The notes under the pieces: model-generated
What the model was told of the DNA's origin: nothing
The model's database searches: none
Seen by the model: the letters and a program-made list of their open reading frames with translations, nothing else
Assembly (NCBI GenBank): GCA_910578145.1
Contig: CAJTPJ010000014.1
Coordinates: forward strand, 1 to 28,904
Length of the DNA: 28,904 nt
Direction of reading: 5' to 3'
DNA from: an uncultured Christensenella sp.
GTDB lineage: Bacteria > Bacillota > Clostridia > Christensenellales > Borkfalkiaceae
Translations under genes and position numbers: made by a program
Shown: positions 22,592-28,904 of the stretch, one piece after another
How the letters are laid out: each line of letters begins with the position of its first letter
How positions within the stretch are numbered: position 1 is the stretch's first letter

Positions 22592-25363
22592 ATGAAAAAA
22601 TTCATTTCACGCCTTTCTATAGCTTTGGCTGCCTTGTTATCGGCTACCTTGCTTATACCTATAGCCGCGTGCTCAGGCGGGAAAATCCCTATCAAAGTAG
22701 TTTCGATGGGGGGAATTTCTTTACCCGAAGTTCAGGTAACCGTTAAAAAAGACGGTAAGGATTACGCCACCGGCGTTACCAACAAAAACGGCGAATGGTC
22801 CGTAAGATTTAAAAGCGGAACCTACACCGCCGAAATTACCGGCGGGTTGCCCGTAGGTTATTCTGCCGAAGAAAGCTACAAACTTGACACCTCTAAAGAA
22901 GTAATAACTCTTGGCGTAACTTCTTCGGTTATTACAGACGAGCAAATACCCGCAAACAAAAAGTACCTAGTCGGCGACGTTATGTACGACTTCACTCTTG
23001 AAAGAGCGTTTTCGTACGCGGTTAACAACGGCAGAACCCCGCAAGAAATTAAACTTTCCGACGTGCTTAAAGAAAAGAAAGCCGTATTGTTAAACTTTTT
23101 CTACACGACCTGTTATTGGTGTAACGAAGAATACCCTTCTATGAGAGACGCATACAACGAGTATAGCGACGACCTTGAAATTCTTGCGATAGACAACTAT
23201 GGCACGGATACCGAAACGCTTGTTATAAATGAAGTAATTAATAAAAAAGTGCCTTTTTATATGGCAATGGATAACGCGGGCGTTGTAAGCCATTTTGATA
23301 TGAGGGGTTATCCTACCTCCGTTATGATTGACAGATACGGCGTTGTTTGCGAACTTTCGGAAACGATTTTGGACGTGGACGTTTGGCGTAATTGGTTTAA
23401 AAAATACACCGCCGAAGATTACAGCCAGGATATAAATATAGGAAACAACGTTGAAGACGAAACGACGTTTATCCCCGATAGTCCCGAAGACTTTAACGCG
23501 GAGATGCCCGCGTCGTCGGCTATAAACGATAGGATAAATAAAACCGGCGTTAGCGTTTCGTTTACCGAAGAAGACACCCAGATTGATAACGAAGGCAACG
23601 TTAGAAAGAGCGCTTGGCCGTGGAACTTTGCGGACGACGGACAGTCTATTGCCCCCACCAACACCGGACACAGAGGCACTACCGCGATAATTTACGCAAG
23701 TTTAAATCTTCCTGAAAACACCGTGCTTGCTTTCGACTATAAAGTTTCAATGGACGAAAGCGAAGACAGGTTCTACGTGGCCGTAGACGGCAGGGGCGGA
23801 ATTGGTAAGCAGACAGTACTTGATTTCGGCAACAAAGATTGGCAAAAAGGCATTGCCTACGTTTCGCTTGAAGCGGGTACTCACGAAATTGCGTTTATTT
23901 ATTACAGAGGTTCTGTAAACGGCAAATACGACGACAACGTTTACGTTAAAAACTTGCGTTTTGAACCTTTAAGCTCGTTGGACAACGTGGAAGGGTTTGA
24001 TATGCCCTACTTTGCAGCACGTTTAAACAACTACCAAACGGGCGGCTTCGACGTATATTCAAGCGTTTATTTAAATACTGAAGACGGTTTTTATCACGTT
24101 GGCGACGAAAACGCTAAAAAGGCAACCGACCCCGTCCTTTTAGCAGATATGTACAGCGCTACCCCCTACTTCTCTAATCCTAAAGAATCGCTGTTCAATA
24201 AATATATAAGCACCGACAACTGCACTTTCGGAAATACGAACTACTACAATCTTATGAAATCGTATGCGGTTTACTCATCCAACTCTGATATTAAGGGTTT
24301 GGTGCCCGTAACGCCGGAACTGCAAAAAGCGTTAAACGCTCTTTACAACAACGAAAACACCCCGGGACAGTTGCATTACTCGAATAAAGGCTGGCTGGAA
24401 TTTTGCGTATTTTATATGCACTACGGCAAGGGCGAAGGTTACGGCAATATTATCGAGGGGCTTGCATACTTCACCGCGATAGAAGCACACGAAACCACAA
24501 ACGAGCCTAATACCGGAAATCTTAACGAAGTTACTTTTGATAGAATTTATATGCCCCGTGGACTTCTTTACAAATTCGTTCCCTCCAAATCGGGCGTGTA
24601 TAAGTTCGGCGGCGTCAGCAAAGAGGGTACGGACGCTTGGCTGTTTGACGACAGTCTTAAGTATGCTCCCTCCATTCAGGACGAAATAAAATCTTCCGGT
24701 TTTGACGACTACGTAAGGGACGATATTGACTACGTTTACGACCCCGACGACGTTTTGGCATACGACTTCCAGATTTATCATTATCTTGAACAGGGTAAAA
24801 CTTATTACGTAATGCCGGCGTTCCACGTCGTTGAAGAAATAGGTAGCTTTAAGTTTAGAATAGATTACGTTGGCGAAGAACACTATTTGTTGACTAGCGC
24901 AACCGCCGGCTACTATACGTTGGACGAAAACGGCAAAATTACGCTTCAAGTATACGCTACTCCCGAATGGCGCGACATAGGCGACGAAAAAGTTTTATAC
25001 GACTCTAGGTCTGCAAGACCTATTTACTGCGACTTTACAAGCGCTTCGAGAATGTTTACACCTTATTCTCTTGAAAAACTTTTGAGCGGCAGCATTGCTA
25101 ACGCTAAAAACTATTTCAACCTTACGGGTACTTCAATAACTATTGACGGCACCGTATACGAAGGCAGAGATTATACCGCTACGATGAAAGAATATCTTGC
25201 AAAAGCAAAAGATAAAGACAAGAAAGACGAGTTGTACGGTATGGTTGAAGTTGATTGGGAGCTTCAAATAATATTGAAACTTTTATATACCAAATATATA
25301 GGCGTTGACGATGAATTTGAATGGCTTAAGGCTTGCTGGTTCTACGAGCATATTAGCGCGTAA
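22592..25363 (+). CDS. Large lipoprotein with TlpA/thioredoxin-like domain
   Basis: The 923-aa product has a lipoprotein signal (IAAC, lipid Cys27). A short beta-sandwich domain of the carboxypeptidase-regulatory/Cna-B sort follows (about 33-110; VQVTVKKDG, GVTNKNGEWSVRF, GTYTAEI). Next is a TlpA/AhpC-TSA-like thioredoxin domain (about 125-272) with the redox pair Cys174-Tyr-Trp-Cys177 and cis-Pro241 in GYPTSVMID. Then comes a jelly-roll-like domain (about 340-458). The rest is unassigned apart from a pre-peptidase-C-like segment (about 650-760, LYKFVPSKSGVYKF). A helical module of about 60 residues occurs at 551-612 and again at 859-923 and is shared with the next protein. TlpA-type proteins reduce or exchange disulfides outside the membrane. 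The substrate is unknown. The start follows AAAGGAG by eight bases. Confidence 0.82.
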   Translation: MKKFISRLSIALAALLSATLLIPIAACSGGKIPIKVVSMGGISLPEVQVTVKKDGKDYATGVTNKNGEWSVRFKSGTYTAEITGGLPVGYSAEESYKLDTSKEVITLGVTSSVITDEQIPANKKYLVGDVMYDFTLERAFSYAVNNGRTPQEIKLSDVLKEKKAVLLNFFYTTCYWCNEEYPSMRDAYNEYSDDLEILAIDNYGTDTETLVINEVINKKVPFYMAMDNAGVVSHFDMRGYPTSVMIDRYGVVCELSETILDVDVWRNWFKKYTAEDYSQDINIGNNVEDETTFIPDSPEDFNAEMPASSAINDRINKTGVSVSFTEEDTQIDNEGNVRKSAWPWNFADDGQSIAPTNTGHRGTTAIIYASLNLPENTVLAFDYKVSMDESEDRFYVAVDGRGGIGKQTVLDFGNKDWQKGIAYVSLEAGTHEIAFIYYRGSVNGKYDDNVYVKNLRFEPLSSLDNVEGFDMPYFAARLNNYQTGGFDVYSSVYLNTEDGFYHVGDENAKKATDPVLLADMYSATPYFSNPKESLFNKYISTDNCTFGNTNYYNLMKSYAVYSSNSDIKGLVPVTPELQKALNALYNNENTPGQLHYSNKGWLEFCVFYMHYGKGEGYGNIIEGLAYFTAIEAHETTNEPNTGNLNEVTFDRIYMPRGLLYKFVPSKSGVYKFGGVSKEGTDAWLFDDSLKYAPSIQDEIKSSGFDDYVRDDIDYVYDPDDVLAYDFQIYHYLEQGKTYYVMPAFHVVEEIGSFKFRIDYVGEEHYLLTSATAGYYTLDENGKITLQVYATPEWRDIGDEKVLYDSRSARPIYCDFTSASRMFTPYSLEKLLSGSIANAKNYFNLTGTSITIDGTVYEGRDYTATMKEYLAKAKDKDKKDELYGMVEVDWELQIILKLLYTKYIGVDDEFEWLKACWFYEHISA

Positions 25364-25383
25364 AAATTAATTACTACAACTGC

Positions 25384-25415
25384 TCCCGCCCGTGCTTTTT
25401 AAGGCACGGGCGGGA
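25384..25415 (+). repeat. Very GC-rich stem-loop without U-tract between lipoprotein genes
   Basis: Bases 25384-25395 pair with 25404-25415 (12 bp, eight-base loop with five T inside). No T-run follows on either strand, so it is a poor terminator. It may act in mRNA processing or stability, uncoupling the levels of the two flanking genes. No promoter is visible before the next gene. Confidence 0.6.
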
Positions 25416-25439
25416 ATACAAATATCACAAGAGGTAAAT

Positions 25440-27389
25440 ATGATTAAATCTTTAAAAAGCATCTTCGTATTGTTTTTGGCAGTATGCCTTACCGTAACGA
25501 GTATTGCGTTGACGGCTTGTAAAGACGACAAAGGCGACCCCGCGGAAGACGGATACACCGTTGAAGTGCTTTACCCCGACAACAAACCCGTTAAACCTAC
25601 CGATTCAGGCGATAACCGCAGGCAGGTTTCGGCTACTTTACTTGACGACGAGGGCAAGCAACTTAACAAAGAAGACGGTACGCCCTTAGGTTACGTAAGA
25701 CTTAATAACGAAGGTAAGGCGCACTTTGATTATTACGTGCCCGGCGCATATAGGATATCGCTTATAAATCTGCCTGCGGGTTACACCTACGATGAAAATG
25801 CAAAAACCAGCGCGAAAGAAGCGGAAACTACCGTTAAAATTGAACCTATCCGCAATATGGAATACGAAATTAGCGTAACGTTGCCCGACGGCACCCCTGC
25901 AAGCAACGTTAGCGTTAAGTTAATGGACGGAAGAAAAGAAGTCGCCTCTATGATTACGAACGCTAACGGCGCTGCAAAATCCGCAAAGATTGACGCGGGC
26001 GCTTACGACGTTATTTTGAATATCCTCTCCGACTACTGCTATAAACCTGTAAAAACTTCAAAAGTTGATAATAAAGTTTCCATACGGTTATCCGACCTGA
26101 ACGTTATAGACCTTCAGGAAAAAGATAAAATGCCTAAGGAAACTGTTGACGAATGGGCTACAAGTCTTAACTTTAAAGATTACGTAAGGTTTGACCCCGA
26201 ATTAACGCACTATCTGTACACTGCGGATATTAAGGGTAACGAAGAAGTATTTTACGTATTTAAGGTTGAAAAAGCGGGCAAATATACGATAACCGTAAAC
26301 AACGACCCCAACTACGAAATTAAGTTCTATCCCGGAAGCCTTGCCGAGCACGAAAAAAACCTCACTCTAAAAACGGGCAACGGAACGGGCGTTCAAAGCA
26401 TAAATCTTAAAACCGACGACGTTTTCTATCTTTCGGTTTGCACGCTTGACGGCAATGCGCACGCCGTGCAGTTTGCCGTTACGTTTAATATTGAACCTGC
26501 AACCGTAACCGCTACGAAACCCGGTAATTATACTTTGAATTACGAGTTAAATTACGCAATATTGCAATTTAAACCTTCGGAATCCGGTATATACAGCATA
26601 GAAACAAAAACCGATGTTTACGACACTAAGTTGCTCGTATATTCGCAGGCTAATAACAAGCCACTTATCGGTGAGGACGGCAAAGAAATAGGTAACGACG
26701 ACAAATCGGAAACCGACAAAAACTGCTATTACGAAGAAGAAGTGCGTTCCGACCACATTGGCAACACGTATATATTCCGTATTTATATTAAGGATAACGA
26801 CGTAGAAATGCCCGTAAGTATAAACGCGGTAATAACCCGCGTTGGCGACGCAAAAAATTTCACCACCTCTACCCGCAACGTAACAACTACTAACGATAAA
26901 GTCTTTGATAATCAGGAAGGCACGTTGACGGAAGTTCCTACCGACGGCTCGGCGCAAATTTCCGAAGAAAACGGACTTTGGTATATAGAAGTTGGCGGCG
27001 TTAAACACAAGTTAGTTGCTTCAATAAAAAGAAACTTGCCCGGCGTTGAATACTCGTTTGCAACCGTTGAATATATGGGCGAATCCCGCCCCGGCGAAGG
27101 TAACGACAGCGACGAAAAAGTACCCGTAAACAGCAAACTTACGTTGTTTGTAGACGAAGTTGAAACGGAAACCGCTATAACGCGAAACTACGCTAACTAC
27201 CGCGATTTTATAGCGGCTTACTCAAAACTTTGCAACAAAGACGGCGTTTACGAATTGAATTCCGAAATAAGAGATTTCCTTGTTCATTATCTCGACCGTA
27301 CTAGCGGCGGTTTTGATATTGCAAACTTTGCAGGCTTGTCGGTAGCTAAAGGTTGCTATTGGCTGTTGGCTTGCGGATATTACGCTTAA
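25440..27389 (+). CDS. Lipoprotein with tandem prealbumin-like and PPC-like domains
   Basis: The 649-aa product has a lipoprotein signal (LTAC, lipid Cys27). Two small beta-sandwich modules of the carboxypeptidase-regulatory/Cna-B type follow (about 38-135 and 140-218; the second has SVTLPDGTPASNVSVKL and MITNANGAAKSAKI). Next are two pre-peptidase-C-like beta domains (about 245-345 and 360-470; YVFKVEKAGKYTIT, LQFKPSESGIYSI). The last 64 residues (586-649) match the helical module seen twice in the preceding protein. No catalytic residues are visible, so a binding or scaffold role is inferred. The start is placed at the ATG 25440, preceded by AGAGGTAA. An in-frame ATG 48 bases earlier falls in the hairpin and would bury the signal peptide. 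It probably shares the upstream transcript. Confidence 0.78.
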   Translation: MIKSLKSIFVLFLAVCLTVTSIALTACKDDKGDPAEDGYTVEVLYPDNKPVKPTDSGDNRRQVSATLLDDEGKQLNKEDGTPLGYVRLNNEGKAHFDYYVPGAYRISLINLPAGYTYDENAKTSAKEAETTVKIEPIRNMEYEISVTLPDGTPASNVSVKLMDGRKEVASMITNANGAAKSAKIDAGAYDVILNILSDYCYKPVKTSKVDNKVSIRLSDLNVIDLQEKDKMPKETVDEWATSLNFKDYVRFDPELTHYLYTADIKGNEEVFYVFKVEKAGKYTITVNNDPNYEIKFYPGSLAEHEKNLTLKTGNGTGVQSINLKTDDVFYLSVCTLDGNAHAVQFAVTFNIEPATVTATKPGNYTLNYELNYAILQFKPSESGIYSIETKTDVYDTKLLVYSQANNKPLIGEDGKEIGNDDKSETDKNCYYEEEVRSDHIGNTYIFRIYIKDNDVEMPVSINAVITRVGDAKNFTTSTRNVTTTNDKVFDNQEGTLTEVPTDGSAQISEENGLWYIEVGGVKHKLVASIKRNLPGVEYSFATVEYMGESRPGEGNDSDEKVPVNSKLTLFVDEVETETAITRNYANYRDFIAAYSKLCNKDGVYELNSEIRDFLVHYLDRTSGGFDIANFAGLSVAKGCYWLLACGYYA

Positions 27390-27399
27390 TCAGATTTTT

Positions 27400-27437
27400 A
27401 AAAGCCTGCCGTTTGGCGGGCTTTTATTATATTTTTT
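27400..27437 (+). terminator. Terminator after the second lipoprotein gene
   Basis: Bases 27400-27410 pair with 27415-27425 (11 bp with one G-U pair, four-base loop). A T-rich tail follows (TTTTATTATATTTTTT). It lies 10 bases past the stop codon and separates the third lipoprotein gene from the first two. Confidence 0.85.
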
Positions 27438-27508
27438 GTAATTATACAATTAATTACTCATTATTCATTTTTAGTCGTATTTTTTTACATTTTTACCCTT
27501 TAAAACGT

Positions 27509-27537
27509 TTGCAAAATATATGATAAAATGCTAAAAT
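27509..27537 (+). promoter_or_regulatory. SigA-type promoter for the third lipoprotein gene
   Basis: The plus strand reads TTGCAA (27509-27514), 17 bases, then TAAAAT (27532-27537). The predicted start is about 27544, giving a leader of about 20 bases. Confidence 0.6.
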
Positions 27538-27564
27538 ATTTATATCATTAATTTGGAGGACAAA

Positions 27565-28875
27565 ATGAAAAACGTTAAAACTATATTAGTTTTATGCCTT
27601 GCGGTTTGTATGGTAATTTGCTTAGGCATATTTGCTTCCGCTTGCGGCGACGATAAAGACAAATACACCGTTACGGTTCTTGCACCCGACGGTACGGCCG
27701 CAAAAGATTTAAGAATTGAGTTTTGCAGCCTTGACGGTAGCAACTTAAGATGCTTATCGGGAAGTACCGATGAAAACGGAAAAGTTGTGTTTGATATTAA
27801 AGAATTTAGCGATACTACCCATTTCGTTATGCATATACCCGTAATTCCCAACGGTTATTATTTTGACGCCAACGACGACGGCAATGGCGGAAAATATTTA
27901 TACGTTAAAGACGGTTATTCCACTACGATTAATCTTAAAAAACTTGAAACCCAAATGATTAACGTAGTGCTTGAAAACACTTCATCCACACAAAAAGTTG
28001 AACCCGCAATTCCTATTGCGGGTTTTTACGAACTTCATTCCACAACGCCTTTTACTCTCAGCGGAGAAGGATATTCACTGACCGAAGGCTACTACTCCGT
28101 TACACAATATCTTGAAGTTGACGCAACTTTTTATATTGGAACTAAGGGCAACTCGCGTAGCTTTTCCTGCGCGTTAACGCCCCTTACGCAAACGGGTAAA
28201 GACGAATACTCTGCGTTTAGCGCCGCGGCACAATGCGCGTTTATATTTAATTTAAACGCAAACGATTCCGTTCACTTTATAAACCCTACAACCGTAAACA
28301 ACAATAACGGCAATATTCTTATAATCGACGGCGAAAACTTTAAAACGAACGTGGATTCAACTTTACTGAATTTAGGCGATAAATTTACCGTTTCCACCGC
28401 AAACAATCAGGCGGGCACTACTATAGTTACTTTCGACGCTCCCCCTTCAAGCACCGACGTAACCGTTGGCGAAGAATCTACTTTTGACGTTTTGCTTATT
28501 GAAAACGGTAGTATTATTAGCTGGGTTACCGAAGAAATTCGCATAAATTTTAACGCAGACAAGGCGGGAACGTACAGAGTTACCGTTACTTCCTCCTATG
28601 AAAACGACGTTATTGGTATAATAAAGGGCGAATACTTGGTTGGCGACGTTCCTCGCCAGCTCTCGCCCCAAAACCCTACTTCGGGTAAATCGTGTACGGC
28701 AAGTTTTGATATTGCGCTTACGGGAAGCCAAAGCTACGACGTTAGCGTTGCCCTTGTAAGCGGTACCGTTATAGTAGACGACAATTCATTTACACAAACT
28801 AACGTTGACTACACGGAGGTTGGTTCGGACAAAGTAACTTACACCGTTTTGGTTGAATACGTTAAAGAAAAATAA
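27565..28875 (+). CDS. Lipoprotein with prealbumin-like N-terminal domain
   Basis: The 436-aa product has a lipoprotein signal (ASAC, lipid Cys27), then a small beta-sandwich module (about 33-115; YTVTVLAPDGTAAKDLRIEF, DENGKVVFDI). This matches the first module of the preceding protein, including the YTVxVLxPD opening. The remaining 320 residues are beta-rich and Ser/Thr/Asn-rich. One stretch resembles a pre-peptidase-C domain (NFNADKAGTYRVTVTSS). The helical end module of its neighbours is absent, and no enzyme motif is seen. The start at ATG 27565 follows GGAGG. A TTG four codons earlier would overlap that site and is rejected. The gene has its own promoter and appears complete, ending 29 bases before the window edge. 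Confidence 0.75.
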   Translation: MKNVKTILVLCLAVCMVICLGIFASACGDDKDKYTVTVLAPDGTAAKDLRIEFCSLDGSNLRCLSGSTDENGKVVFDIKEFSDTTHFVMHIPVIPNGYYFDANDDGNGGKYLYVKDGYSTTINLKKLETQMINVVLENTSSTQKVEPAIPIAGFYELHSTTPFTLSGEGYSLTEGYYSVTQYLEVDATFYIGTKGNSRSFSCALTPLTQTGKDEYSAFSAAAQCAFIFNLNANDSVHFINPTTVNNNNGNILIIDGENFKTNVDSTLLNLGDKFTVSTANNQAGTTIVTFDAPPSSTDVTVGEESTFDVLLIENGSIISWVTEEIRINFNADKAGTYRVTVTSSYENDVIGIIKGEYLVGDVPRQLSPQNPTSGKSCTASFDIALTGSQSYDVSVALVSGTVIVDDNSFTQTNVDYTEVGSDKVTYTVLVEYVKEK

Positions 28876-28904
28876 GTACATAAAAACAGCCGCGCAGGCG
28901 TTGC

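Noticed and set aside
23090..24949. Minus-strand frames of about 190-205 codons opposite the TlpA-like lipoprotein gene
   Set aside because: They are basic, low-similarity shadows without start signals. The plus frame has a signal peptide and known domains.
1..28904. CRISPR arrays, tRNA or rRNA genes, insertion sequences and phage genes
   Set aside because: No regularly spaced repeats, clover-leaf-like segments, transposase or phage motifs were seen on reading both strands.

Overview
The window reads as a chromosomal segment of a low-GC, spore-forming Bacillota of the class Clostridia, probably an uncultured gut or rumen lineage. This rests on an intact pro-sigma-K gene, a Bacillus-EndoA-like MazF, AGGAG-type ribosome binding sites, many SigA-type promoters with 17-nt spacers, and many lipoproteins with Gram-positive-style signal peptides. 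The exact genus cannot be named from the sequence alone. Everything from base 63 to 22277 lies on the minus strand. The strand switches in a divergent promoter region (22278-22591), and three lipoprotein genes follow on the plus strand.

Region 1 (1-8514, read right to left) looks like a beta-glucan response locus. It holds a LytTR response regulator with a GHKL sensor kinase, then a circularly permuted GH3 beta-glucosidase predicted to be membrane-anchored at both ends. Next come a lipoprotein with two BIG2 Ig-like domains and a lichenase-type GH16 lipoprotein. Lichenase would cut mixed-linkage beta-glucan outside the cell, and the GH3 enzyme could finish the oligosaccharides at the membrane. 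Control of these enzymes by the two-component system is only inferred from adjacency.

Region 2 (8831-16395) holds two small soluble proteins (one GyrI/effector-binding-like), a solitary mazF toxin gene, and a cation/Ca2+ antiporter gene. The antiporter gene is preceded by a convincing yybP-ykoY (Mn2+) riboswitch with promoter, aptamer, terminator and a shared switching strand. Further right are a housekeeping run recX-birA-nnr, where nnr is split by a one-base frameshift, and then tyrS-yigZ.

Region 3 (16447-22277) holds sigK with its pro-sequence, a membrane-anchored protein ending in a ribosomal uL15-like domain, and a heterodimeric ABC exporter with one degenerate ATP site. Region 4 (22592-28875) holds three tandem lipoproteins. 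The first carries a TlpA/thioredoxin domain with a CxxC motif. The first two share a helical module, apparently present three times in total, that I do not recognise as a described family. This is the best candidate here for an undescribed surface system.
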